Part shown: in pieces, positions 48,755 to 59,000 of the stretch
Layout: each line of letters begins with the position of its first letter
Numbering within the stretch: position 1 is the first letter of the stretch
Assembly: GCA_965263105.1 (NCBI GenBank)
Contig: CBDHGL010000002.1
Span: 62,001-126,000 of the forward strand
Direction of reading: 5' to 3'
DNA from: JBCCTX01 sp965263105
GTDB lineage: Bacteria; Bacteroidota; Bacteroidia; J057
DNA: 64,000 nucleotides
The notes under the pieces: model-generated
The model's database searches: none
Seen by the model: the letters and a program-made list of their open reading frames with translations, nothing else
Told to the model about the DNA's origin: nothing
Translations under genes and position numbers: made by a program

Positions 48755-49519
48755 CTAATAAGCCTTCCTCAGCATATCCGCATAGGTATCTGGAAAAAGA
48801 CTCCATTCAATATCCTGGGCAATGCCTTCTACTTCATAGGGAACTCGGATGAAGCTTAGCTTAAGGCTATTTCGCTCCTGCATCGAGCTGTGTTCATCAA
48901 CGTCCAGCAGGACATAGCAAGCATCTGGGTTTCCATCTTTGGGTTTGCCTACTGATCCAATGTTGATGGCATGACGGAAGCCACCAGTAGGATCTTCAAG
49001 GACTCTATGAAAGGGCTTATGTGTATGACCAAAGGCCAGGATATCTGCTCCATTTTGGGCCATCATCTCCAATAGGTCTGCCGCTTCATGCTCCTCGAAG
49101 AGGTATTCATTGATTTTCCGGGGACTGCCATGAACCAACATGAGGCGAAACATCTCCCCGTTTAGGTGAAAATCCAGGCTCATGTGCCTGGGTAAATGCC
49201 TTAAATAGCTTCGGTTCTCCTCTGAGATGAGTTGGTGGGTAAGGACTTGCTGTAGGGTTCCAGGCTTCATCCCTTCCTTGATTTGGCTTAAACTTCCATC
49301 ATCTGGTGGGCCATTCCCAATTCGCTCATCGTGGTTCCCTGCTATTGTGGGAATCCTACGCCTCCGAATCTCATCTACTACTTCATTGGGGTAAGGGGCA
49401 TAGCCAACTAAATCTCCCAGACAAAAGATCTGATCGGGATTCTGCATTTCTATGTCTTCCAAAACTGCCATTAGGGCTGGAAGATTCGCATGAATGTCGC
49501 TGAAAAGGACGATTTTCAT
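48755..49519 (-). CDS. Metallophosphoesterase (calcineurin-like)
   Basis: A 254-residue enzyme with all five metal motifs: FSDIHANLPAL, CLGDLVGYAPYPNEVV, GNHDERIG, LVHGS and FGHTHKPFHRV. This is the YfcE/DUF2437-like bacterial branch that hydrolyses phosphodiesters; the substrate is not predictable. It lies 9 bp after the DUF6428 gene on the same strand, so the two are probably co-transcribed. Confidence 0.94.
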   Translation of the reverse strand: MKIVLFSDIHANLPALMAVLEDIEMQNPDQIFCLGDLVGYAPYPNEVVDEIRRRRIPTIAGNHDERIGNGPPDDGSLSQIKEGMKPGTLQQVLTHQLISEENRSYLRHLPRHMSLDFHLNGEMFRLMLVHGSPRKINEYLFEEHEAADLLEMMAQNGADILAFGHTHKPFHRVLEDPTGGFRHAINIGSVGKPKDGNPDACYVLLDVDEHSSMQERNSLKLSFIRVPYEVEGIAQDIEWSLFPDTYADMLRKAY

Positions 49520-49528
49520 GAGGAAAAT

Positions 49529-50005
49529 TTAGCAGCAACCTGAACCTGGAGCACAGGCTCCCCCTTCAGGCAGGTTAGACAATTGCGACAATTGGATTTT
49601 GGGTTTGACTTCGGGGACGCCACATTTATCGGGCGCTAGACAATCAGTAAACTGTCGGGTCAATAAAAAGCCCGCTGAGTGTACTTCCAATCCATATTTC
49701 CCGATCGTATCTCCCTGGTACTCTACTTCCACTTCCCAATCCTCTAGTCCAAGTTTTCGTTCTGCGAGTTCGATAATTTCTAACAGCTTTTTGCTTCCCA
49801 GACGGTGGTCATAATCCTCCGCTTGCCAAAGCTGAAAGTTTACCCGATTTTCCTGGCGAACCGTGCCCCCACAGTCGATAAAGTGTTTGGATAGACTTCC
49901 TACTTCAGTGACGTGGAAGTGTAAGGGGACCACAGAACCATCCGGTAATAGGAAGCTTAAGGAATCTATACTTTGTAAGTGTTGCTTTATTTGTGATAGC
50001 TTCAT
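49529..50005 (-). CDS. DUF6428-type protein with a Cys-rich C-terminus
   Basis: A 158-residue cytoplasmic protein. The segment VPLHFHVTEVGSLSKHFIDC followed by GGTVRQENRVNFQLW is characteristic of DUF6428. The C-terminus GACAPGSGCC is Cys-rich and could bind a metal or metalloid; related genes often sit in arsenic loci. No such neighbours are present here, so the role is open. Confidence 0.75.
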   Translation of the reverse strand: MKLSQIKQHLQSIDSLSFLLPDGSVVPLHFHVTEVGSLSKHFIDCGGTVRQENRVNFQLWQAEDYDHRLGSKKLLEIIELAERKLGLEDWEVEVEYQGDTIGKYGLEVHSAGFLLTRQFTDCLAPDKCGVPEVKPKIQLSQLSNLPEGGACAPGSGCC

Positions 50006-50112
50006 GAAGATATGTTAGGAGGAATTATGACTTTCTCTTTACAAGGGCAATGATAGAAAAATTTTGTTCAAGTTGCAGACGAAATGGGAGGATTATTGCA
50101 CAATTACTTTTT

Positions 50113-51414
50113 TCAATTTTGCTGTACTTCCGATTGCGCTTTCCGTAAAAAGTTCTTTACCGTGTGCTCCGCCACGGCCCTCCCTTGCTTCAAGCCCATG
50201 TCCGTAGCAAAGCGAAAGTGAAAGCCATTCATGATACGGGAAAGGGCGCAATGGGATGCAGCCATATTTAGGTCCTGATAACTTCGGGTCTTGGCCTCAG
50301 GTAAGGCCGTTACCGATTCCATGGTAAATGGCACCTTAGCTGTTCCAAATACAGCTTCCACAATGCTCGCCCCACTCGCGCCTACGGCGGCGTGGGTAGA
50401 AGGATAGTCCGGCCAGGGAGGGGTTTGCATTTCGGGTTCCCAGGTGGCATCTCCCGCTGTCAGGGGATTGTTGTCATTTTCCCCATTGCGGATAGCAGTC
50501 ACGGGCCGCCAACTGTCATAGAAATACTTGCTCTCAAAAGATACCAGGTACAAGTCATATAGATTCATGTTGACCAGGGCAAATAGGCGATTGGCCTCTA
50601 TGGCAGACAAGCCTTGCTCCTCCGCCGTTATCCTTCCGATCCGGTTCCACCCATGTTCGCCAAATTCTGCCCACCAGTGAGCATAATGGGTTTCATCCAC
50701 AGTCCGAACAGGGCTGTCCTTTTTCCCATATTCCTTCACCTCCTTATAGGCTTCTGCATAAGAAGCACTTTCTAAGGAAGGAGGTGGAGAGCAGCGAAAC
50801 TGGGTGATGGAGTCTAGGGTAAAGGGACGAGCTACCGAAAAATCGGGCTTCCATACCCAATCAAAACCTGGGGTATATTGATAATCTCCTGGCTTGGTCA
50901 TGGGTGTATAGGCGCCATTTTTTTCGTGTCCATCTCCTTCCCTCAATTTGAGGTAAGCATCAGCTACAAGCTTCCCAAATTGTTCCCCTCGAATTTTCTT
51001 GGGACCTTGAGGAACCTGCGCTAACCACTTGGTACAAACTGTCTCAATGGTATCTATGCGTTTAGGATAAGCAGCCATCAATAGGGTCTGGGTCGCAGAT
51101 ATTGTAGCTGCCTTTGAGTCTGCGTCGAGACTTGGTGGGTCTAAATGGTAGGATTCATACCGGGGATCAAAGGTATTGAGAATATCGTGAACCGCCAGGT
51201 GGACCATGGCCAAGGCTCGTACCCCTATAAAGGAATAAAATTGATCGTGCTGATTCGCAAGAGTATAGGTCAATTCATTGACGGAGAGAATAAGTTGGAG
51301 ATCTACCGTATCTTGACTTTGGGTAAATGATGTTTGGGTGCAGCCCTTGCTGATCATAAACAATAAGGCAAAGAAAAGGAGAATTCTCTGGATGATTGAC
51401 ATTTGCTTCTTCAT
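50113..51414 (-). CDS. Vanadium-dependent haloperoxidase-like PAP2 protein
   Basis: A 433-residue exported protein with a lipoprotein-like signal (LLFFALLFMISKGC). The three vanadate or phosphate motifs are present: KYFYDSWRP (KxxxxxxRP), DYPSTHAA in the place of PSGH, and SRIMNGFHFRFATD (SRxxxGxHxxxD). This is the vanadium haloperoxidase branch of PAP2; enzymes halogenate substrates with peroxide or act as phosphatases. Without the critical second-sphere residues the activity cannot be told apart. It is monocistronic, next to a convergent-oriented AraC gene on the same strand. Confidence 0.88.
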   Translation of the reverse strand: MKKQMSIIQRILLFFALLFMISKGCTQTSFTQSQDTVDLQLILSVNELTYTLANQHDQFYSFIGVRALAMVHLAVHDILNTFDPRYESYHLDPPSLDADSKAATISATQTLLMAAYPKRIDTIETVCTKWLAQVPQGPKKIRGEQFGKLVADAYLKLREGDGHEKNGAYTPMTKPGDYQYTPGFDWVWKPDFSVARPFTLDSITQFRCSPPPSLESASYAEAYKEVKEYGKKDSPVRTVDETHYAHWWAEFGEHGWNRIGRITAEEQGLSAIEANRLFALVNMNLYDLYLVSFESKYFYDSWRPVTAIRNGENDNNPLTAGDATWEPEMQTPPWPDYPSTHAAVGASGASIVEAVFGTAKVPFTMESVTALPEAKTRSYQDLNMAASHCALSRIMNGFHFRFATDMGLKQGRAVAEHTVKNFLRKAQSEVQQN

Positions 51415-51525
51415 TGGGGACTGAGTTTATCTATATCTGCTTGTCCCTACAAACTTGAGGAATTGAGAGGAATCGGACGTTTTCCTAAGCGTCAACAATG
51501 TTGCAGATAAATCCAATCTGAAGTG

Positions 51526-52401
51526 TTAGACCCGTGAGGTTGAGGAAGCCTGTCTTCTATAGGCTTGGGGAGATAATCCAGCATGCGCTTTAAACAAACG
51601 GGAATAATGAGATCGGTTTTTGAAGCCACATTCAAAACAGATGTCTTCCATCTTTTTGTTTGTATTGGCTAGTAGCAGTTTGCTCCGTTCCAAGCGCTTT
51701 TCTTTGAGCCATTTTCCTGGAGGCATACCGTAGACTTGAATAAAGTCCCGGCGAAAAGAGGAAAGACTTCTCGCACAGAGTTGGGCAAATTCCGAAAGAC
51801 TTAGATCCGAGCAAAAGTTCTGTTCCATAATATGGGTAATGGAAAGCTTTCCCGTATCAGAAATCTCCCATAAGCACTGGTGAAAGGCTACCGCATCTTC
51901 TTGGCCTAGTAAATTCAATAGCAACTCTTCGAATTTTACTTGCAATAAGGCTGGCGAAGGGGCTTGGGCCTTCTGGAAGTGGACTAGTAAGGATTGCCGA
52001 TAGGTATCCAATACTTCACTTTGTTCTAAGGGGATTACCAGATCAACTTGTTGGGAGTGATTACGGACTTTTAGCTGGATGTTATGGCGATTGAGGACAG
52101 ATCGGATCATTTCGTCTGTTACAAAGAGGATCAGTTCACAGTACATCTCCTCCTTAAACAATTGGAAGCTACAGCTCCCTTTACGGACAAAAAAGGCTTT
52201 GCCTGCCTCCAATAAATATTGGCCGTTAAGGGTGCTTAGTTCGAGCTTTCCCTTTGTGACAAAGGTGAAATAATGATTTTGACTCCATAAATGGTCTCGT
52301 AAATCCCCCGGCTCACAGGTATACTCGGCCAATAGTAAATCCCCTTCTCGGAATTTTTTGTACCGCTGAGATTGGTGAACATCTTGGTAGAGGTTATACA
52401 T
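51526..52401 (-). CDS. AraC-family transcriptional regulator
   Basis: A 291-residue regulator. The C-terminal domain shows LSLSEFAQLCARSLSSFRRD with FIQVYGMPPGKWLKEKRLER, and KKMEDICFECGFKNRSHYSR followed by LFKAHAGLSPQAYRR, the AraC signature. The N-terminal half is a cupin-type domain (HYFTFVTKGKLELSTLNGQY). This ExsA-like form is common in Bacteroidota. The haloperoxidase-like gene downstream is a possible target. Confidence 0.93.
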   Translation of the reverse strand: MYNLYQDVHQSQRYKKFREGDLLLAEYTCEPGDLRDHLWSQNHYFTFVTKGKLELSTLNGQYLLEAGKAFFVRKGSCSFQLFKEEMYCELILFVTDEMIRSVLNRHNIQLKVRNHSQQVDLVIPLEQSEVLDTYRQSLLVHFQKAQAPSPALLQVKFEELLLNLLGQEDAVAFHQCLWEISDTGKLSITHIMEQNFCSDLSLSEFAQLCARSLSSFRRDFIQVYGMPPGKWLKEKRLERSKLLLANTNKKMEDICFECGFKNRSHYSRLFKAHAGLSPQAYRRQASSTSRV

Positions 52402-52555
52402 AGATCTATTGGGCTATTACCTATTTCAGAAGGCGCTAGAGCCTATTCCTCAAGATACCAAAATCCTAGGGCTATTCATTTTTTATACTTGGTGTAGCTG
52501 CCGTCTAACCCTCTTTCTCACATATAAATAGGGAGATGCATAATCTCGATGCCAT

Positions 52556-55500
52556 TTAAAATATCGCCCTCAATTGAACCCTGGCCGTGTGCAAAACCTT
52601 GATTCCTTCCGAACTCCTTCCTTCATAGGAAAGGTTTAAGGCTAGGTTATCAATGAGAAAGGTATTTAGGGTTAGGCGCCATCTTGTATTGAAACCCGGT
52701 TCAAAACCCTGGCGCAATTCGTATCCTGCTAGAAATTCGGGAGAACCCGATTGGCGGATAGAAATTAGGGACAGATCCGAGAGGAGGGTATTTTTCTGGC
52801 TGAAATTTAGTTTCCCTTCAAGGCCTACCTTGTATTGCAATATGGAGGTAGCATTTTCGACTTGCTGGCCTACTTCTTTTCGTGAGGCAAGCTCCATGTT
52901 AGACGACAAACGTAGTTTTCGATTCACTTGGAAGTTGAATTGTGGTTTCACCTCAACAAATCTAATATCAAAGTCTCTCCCTTCCAGCAGTTCAGCCGTA
53001 GACACTTTGTTTCCCTTTCTCCATTGGCTTTCCAAACTCATAGACTGATTGAGGTTATAGCGACCATGAACTTGCCAATACTGGAATGAGCGCCATTCAT
53101 CCCCTGTACTCAAGTATTGTTTACTTCGGTTATCCAAAAAGGTGAGGCGAATATCTCCTGTGGGGTGATTCTGAAACAAAATCCAGTCCTGTTTCAAAAA
53201 ACTATTGCCTCTTAGCAAACTGGAATCCGTCAGAATACTGCCCGGTTGGATAAAAAACTGTGAAAGTCCTTCCCCTCGGACTTTGTTCTGGTTGACCTTG
53301 ACCTGAGTAAACATCCGCAAACTCCGGATTAAGGTTAAGGGTAAGGGTTTATCCTCTCCTATCAGGGATTTAAAATCCCACTGAATGGAGCTGTTCAAGC
53401 CCAATTGGGAGGCGGGGATTTGCTCTCGGGTAGGAAGGGAAACTTTGATATAGTTGGCAATTAGGGGATTGGTTGATAATTGAAATTCGTTCACTTCCTG
53501 TATCCCATCCTCATTGATATCGATCCATTCATACTGCCCCAACCCCGGCGTAACTTCGATATATCGCAGTTCCTGTCGACTGATTTGCTCCGCATTAACG
53601 TCATAGCCCAGGTTAATTCGCAAGAACCTATTGGGAGAGGCAAACTGCCATTGGATATTGGATAAAAAGACCTCCGAATCCTCAAATCCCATAGACAGAA
53701 ATTCAGGGGACTCGACCTGGAAGCTTCGGTAAGAACTGGTTTGTCGAAGGAGAAAATTTGCAGAAGGCTTGAAGGTACTGGTAAGAGAATAGGTATAGGC
53801 TAGAGATTGGGGCAAGAGCCTTCCTTGAAACATCCGCTCTTCCTTTCGATAATTCATAGATGCCTCTAAGTTAATCACCTCTCCTTCTCCTTGGGTACGG
53901 ATATAAGGAGTGAGGTCCATAAAGCGGAAACTCTGTGCCCCTAGGCTATCTCCCACCTGCTCCTCACGGTTTTCTGACCAGATCTTTATTCCCGCTTGCC
54001 ACTTAGGCCCCAAGCGTTTGTAGATATCCCCTTCGTGGCGCTGCCACAAGGTTTGACTACCCAGAATAGAGCCCTCGTTTTCAATATGGGTATAGGTATA
54101 ATTTCCTAAAAGCCATTTTTCTGCTTGACTCTGTAATCGATAAACCATTCTCCTAGCTGTACGGCCGGAAGAGGTATTTCTCCTTCCTACCTCGGCTTCG
54201 GCTTTTAGTTGTTCATTGAAGGTCAGGCCAAGCGTAGTGGAGAGAATTTCTTCGTCTTCCCGTATGGATAAGTCCTGTATATCCCATACCCGATCATACT
54301 CCGCCTGATATATCCTATCCAGGTTGTTATAACGAGCATTTACGCGTTGATAGCTGGCATTGCCATGCAGATTAAGCTTATTTCCCAGTTTCACCTCCTT
54401 CCAATTGAGTCTAGAGAAATGCGCAAAGCCTTCGTTGTCTGTGTCATCCAATTGAGACAAGCGATTCTTATCATGAAGGCTCATGCCCGATTCGGTTTCT
54501 AGGCTCAGTTTTGAACTCAACTGAATATTTGCCTTTGCATTGAAAACCTGTCGGGCTTGAGGCAATATCCACTTTCGTACAGGGGCATAGCTACCTCTTG
54601 GATTTCCATTGGCATCGGGTCCTACCCAAGTGAATACATTCTGGTTGATGCCCTGATTGTCTCTCTCATACATGCCTTCTCCTGGGCCGATGTAGGTAAA
54701 AAAGATTTGATAAATCGCTAGGGAAGAATCAATCGAATAGACATATCGCTCAAAATTTTGCCCCCTTATCGTTGTATCCTTCCTTGCGTAGCGAGGAAGC
54801 CCCGGTTCGAAGCCTCTTTCAAATACCCCGGATGTCAGAGCTGCGCCCTCTTCATCCCCTATACTCCGAAGGCTGTCCTTTATCTGTCGGAAAGCTTCGG
54901 GGTCGTCAAAGGGGGCATTGGGATTGTCAGCATCTCGGGCATAGGTAAACTGCAAAGAAACGCGATCATTCCAGAGTTGATGTTGAGAATTGGCCGTAAT
55001 TAAGGAGCGGTTGTAATTTCGGTCATTGTATTCGAAGTCTACCACGATTCTCGAGGCACGGTTGATCACGTGCCGGGCAGTGAAAATAATCTCAGCCGTA
55101 TTGTAATTGATGATATAATCAAAAGCCGCCCCGCGTTTCAAGCGTTTTCCATTTAAATAGACCCGTTCGCTACCTGCAAGGATAAAAAAGAAGCGTTCAT
55201 TGTTTTTACCACTTAGACGATAAGGCCCAGAAACACCTTCTCTTCCTAGAAATGAATTGGTATGAAATTGACCTTTGGCTACGGCCCCACTGAAGCTAGC
55301 CTGATGCTTATCGCCTTGATGCGTAAAGCGAAGGCCCTGCACATTGCGATAGAGCTTGGCGAACCTCGACTGCTGAAAGGACACTTCATAGTCTCCTAAA
55401 GTGATCGCCTCGCGATCTTTACTCAATCGAATAAAAATTCTATCAAAATCAGCCAATTGCTGAGTGGTTCCCTCGGGCTGTACGGGAATATTTTCATCTG

Positions 55501-56056
55501 AAATAGCCCCTTCTAGGCGCAAGCCATTTCCCAGGTCTCCTTCCAATTGCAGTTGGAGGCCGCTGGTGAGACTTAGTCCCCGATTATTTCCAGTAGTAAT
55601 TCCACGTGTCAGGCTTCCCTGCTTTCGGAGCTTTGAGGAATTCCAAAAGGATTCTTCTACCGTGTCCAGAGGGATATCGAAAATGGGGAGGGAGCTTTCG
55701 TCTTGGCTATCAGGAGGAGGTTCAATAAGTCTTATGGAAGTTGAAGGGGGATGAAGGAAATACTTTACCTGAATAAAATAGTTGCCCGAAGGCAGCTCAG
55801 GGGCAAAGAGCACCTGTCCAGTATGATAGAAAATCTGGTATGATTGGGGACCCAATTCTCCTCCATCTGGACTCAAAAGAGATTCACTGTATGGAACTAG
55901 GAAAGTATGAGGTAATTGAATGGTATCTCCTGAGGAATGATAGATTTCTCCTTCAAACAGCCCTATATTTTGTGCAAAGGATGAGGGGGTAGGCCCACAA
56001 TTTACTAATAAAAGAAACAGAGCTACCTTTAGGAGAAAATCCCCCTTAGACGACAT
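52556..56056 (-). CDS. Very large outer-membrane-type beta-rich protein
   Basis: I start at the ATG at 56056 (MSSKGDFLLKVALFLLLVNC), which overlaps the kinase stop by 11 bp and gives a signal peptide ending near SSFAQ; the longer start would lie deep inside the kinase gene. The product has about 1,166 residues. SLTRGITTGNNRGLSLTSGL, then AISDENIPVQPEGTTQQLAD and FDRIFIRLSKDREAITLGDY recall a conserved Bacteroidota surface protein family of unknown function. Long amphipathic strands with terminal aromatic residues (ending RARVQLRAIF-like) suggest a beta-barrel. The function cannot be named. Confidence 0.85.
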   Translation of the reverse strand: MSSKGDFLLKVALFLLLVNCGPTPSSFAQNIGLFEGEIYHSSGDTIQLPHTFLVPYSESLLSPDGGELGPQSYQIFYHTGQVLFAPELPSGNYFIQVKYFLHPPSTSIRLIEPPPDSQDESSLPIFDIPLDTVEESFWNSSKLRKQGSLTRGITTGNNRGLSLTSGLQLQLEGDLGNGLRLEGAISDENIPVQPEGTTQQLADFDRIFIRLSKDREAITLGDYEVSFQQSRFAKLYRNVQGLRFTHQGDKHQASFSGAVAKGQFHTNSFLGREGVSGPYRLSGKNNERFFFILAGSERVYLNGKRLKRGAAFDYIINYNTAEIIFTARHVINRASRIVVDFEYNDRNYNRSLITANSQHQLWNDRVSLQFTYARDADNPNAPFDDPEAFRQIKDSLRSIGDEEGAALTSGVFERGFEPGLPRYARKDTTIRGQNFERYVYSIDSSLAIYQIFFTYIGPGEGMYERDNQGINQNVFTWVGPDANGNPRGSYAPVRKWILPQARQVFNAKANIQLSSKLSLETESGMSLHDKNRLSQLDDTDNEGFAHFSRLNWKEVKLGNKLNLHGNASYQRVNARYNNLDRIYQAEYDRVWDIQDLSIREDEEILSTTLGLTFNEQLKAEAEVGRRNTSSGRTARRMVYRLQSQAEKWLLGNYTYTHIENEGSILGSQTLWQRHEGDIYKRLGPKWQAGIKIWSENREEQVGDSLGAQSFRFMDLTPYIRTQGEGEVINLEASMNYRKEERMFQGRLLPQSLAYTYSLTSTFKPSANFLLRQTSSYRSFQVESPEFLSMGFEDSEVFLSNIQWQFASPNRFLRINLGYDVNAEQISRQELRYIEVTPGLGQYEWIDINEDGIQEVNEFQLSTNPLIANYIKVSLPTREQIPASQLGLNSSIQWDFKSLIGEDKPLPLTLIRSLRMFTQVKVNQNKVRGEGLSQFFIQPGSILTDSSLLRGNSFLKQDWILFQNHPTGDIRLTFLDNRSKQYLSTGDEWRSFQYWQVHGRYNLNQSMSLESQWRKGNKVSTAELLEGRDFDIRFVEVKPQFNFQVNRKLRLSSNMELASRKEVGQQVENATSILQYKVGLEGKLNFSQKNTLLSDLSLISIRQSGSPEFLAGYELRQGFEPGFNTRWRLTLNTFLIDNLALNLSYEGRSSEGIKVLHTARVQLRAIF

Positions 56057-59000
56057 TGCGGAGTAAAGGCAATTCAATAAAGAATGTGGTCCCTTCCCCT
56101 TTCTCACTTTCAAAAGAAATTTTGCCACCTGATAACTCAATGATTCGTTTGACCATGGCTAAACCAAGGCCCATGCCGGAGCTTTTTGTCGAAAAATTGG
56201 GTTCAAAGATCATGTCCTGGACTTCCTCCGACATACCCTTTCCATAATCCCTTATTTCGACAACGCAAGTATTATGCCCATTGCGGTGGATTCTCACATC
56301 CATCATGGATTTCTCCTCCATGGCCTGTAGCCCATTCTTGATCACATTCTGGAAACAACGCCCAAGTTGGTCTCTATCGGCATATATCCAGAAGGGGTCT
56401 TTGGGAATATCCAGGTTCCATTCGGTATTCTCAGTAGAGGCATAAAGATCCACTACTTCCAAAAGGACCTCACTAACGGAAACCTCCGTCTTTTCTGGCT
56501 CAGGCATCTTTGCGAACTCAGAAAAGGAGTTGGCTATACGAGAAAGGGTATCAATTTGAGAGAGAAGGGTTCGAATAAATCGAGGGAACATCCTTTCCAA
56601 GTGGATGCTCTTATCGTTCCAGGCCCTGTCGATATGTTGGATACCCAGTTTCATCGGCGTAAGGGGATTCTTGATTTCGTGCGCTACCTGCTTGGCCATC
56701 TGTCGCCAGGCCTTTTCCCGTTGATTTTGCTTGAGTTGGGCCTCACTGGAAGAAAGCTTGTCCAACATGAGGTTGTAGGCCAAGACTATATCCCCAATCT
56801 CATCACTCGATTTATAGTCAATCTTGCGGTTGTAATCTCCCAGGCGAGTACTGGCAAGGCGGTTTTGAATCAATTTCAAAGGCCTAGTAATCGTATTTGC
56901 TATAAGTACTGCCAGCAGGTTGACAATCAAAAAGATAATGAGATAGGTGTTGACAAAGTAGGAGAGAAAATCCAAAATTTGATCATTCAGGCGATCCTGT
57001 TGCCCCAGGGAAGCCACATTAATATAGGCTATGGGATAATGCAGGTCGCTCAACAGGGGCTGATAAGCAGCATAAAAATCCTGGTTTCCAATCTTTTCTT
57101 TGTGTACCAGTCTAGCAAAGCCATCGTACCTAAATGCATTTAGCGCTTCAGAATTCATTAGGTCCGAATTGATGCCCGTCTGAAATATCTGCTCCTGGTT
57201 GGAGGCGATGTACCTCCCCTTGGAATCAAATATGGTTATATCATCGGCAAGATAGGGTTCAATTTCTTTGAACCTTTTCGATAGGGCCTCACGGTTAATT
57301 TCATAATCAATGTAACAGTCCTTGCAATCTGAGTCCAAGAGTTGGACAACATTGGAAGTTGTCTCCAAAAGCGTGGTCTCAGCTTCTTGTTCAAACTCAT
57401 TCTCCACAAAGCCGGATAAGCTTCCTACAATGATAAGGAGGGGAAGAATCACAATGATCAAGACTGAAAGTCGAATTTTGGATCGCAGAGGAATCTGGTT
57501 GACTGCTTGATCCCCTCTCTGCCAACGAATAAGATATAAGGGAAAAAGTATCAGTGCCAACGAGGTAATAGTAAAAAAGTAAAAAACGATCGAAAAACGG
57601 GTGAGGATATCCAGAAACCCTTGAAAATTATACCGCACGATTGCGATAGCCATTTGTTCCTTTTCCCCTGGGATTACAAATTCCCGATAGTCTTTAAAGT
57701 TCCTTGAAAAACTTTGCGTAAGGGTTTTAAAGTCTTGGATGTGGTCTTCCAAGTACATAGGAAACACTGTTTTTCCATTCTGGGTGTAAAGGGTTCCCTC
57801 CCTATATAGAGCATAATCTACCCGCTGGTTTTCACGAATTTGTTGGTACAATTCCCTGTCCATAGACAGACTGGGGTATAAACCCTCGGTCTGTTTGTTT
57901 GAAGACTTGATGGTTAGCATCAACAGATAGTGGCGGGCACTATCAAGAAAAAGGGGGATTTCTCCGATAAACCAATCGTCCTCCAAGTCATTCTCCAAAA
58001 TGTATAATTGAGAGTTCTGCTCATGGATCTCTTTGATATAGTCTTTAATGACCATAAAGTCTTTAACCCCATCCAATAAAATAGTATCAGGCTTTGTTTC
58101 AAAGGGATGAATATAGGTCCAGGTTTCAAAGCCTCGAAATTTGGGGGCTATATATTCTTCGTTCAACCAACTCTCAAATTGGGAAATCCTTCTAAAGGAT
58201 TCTGCCCTATCATAAATTTCCTCAATATTAGAATTTATCCCAACCTGGGCACTTTGGAAATTCACCTCCAATTCCAGCCTTTCTTGGAGTACTTGGCTCC
58301 CTATTCGCTCTACTTTGGATTGGTTATATAGTTCAATTCCTTGAGATAGATTACTTGTAATAGTAAGGGAAATAAATATCACAAGTAATACGTAGTTGGT
58401 CAGATCATAAGAGAAAATTCGCTTAAAAGGCATTCTAAAGATGACATAGAAAAGGATCACCATGCAAAGCACAACTGTACCGATATGATAGGAAAGAAGA
58501 TATCCTCTCCCGATAATGGGTTCGAAGAAGTAGTATGCAAGTAGACCTATGAGGGTAAACTGACTAATCCAAAAAGGCAGAGAATAGCCGTACTTTATCC
58601 CCAGGAGGATATTAAACTTGCAGATCATTAACAAAATGAGGATCACGGCAAACAACAGTACCCCTGCATCCAATAAGATCAGGAAGGAGTAAAAATCAGT
58701 AGTAAACAGGTTGGAAAATTCAATTTGAATCTGGGAGTTGATTACGATGGAAATGAATATTTCGTAATAGGTACTCAGCAAGTACATTCCGACGAATAGC
58801 GTCAAACAGGAAAATATCAGGGACATAAACTCAAAGCGCTGTATGAGCCTACGATAGACGGAATTGAGAATTCGGTAGAAGGATTGGAAAACGATTGCCA
58901 CTACCAGGGCGAAGGTAAATATGTTAAGCGTCAGTTCTCCCAATGAGGGAGCCAATGAGTGAAAGGCTACCACTGTGGGAGAGAATAGTTCTATGTCTAG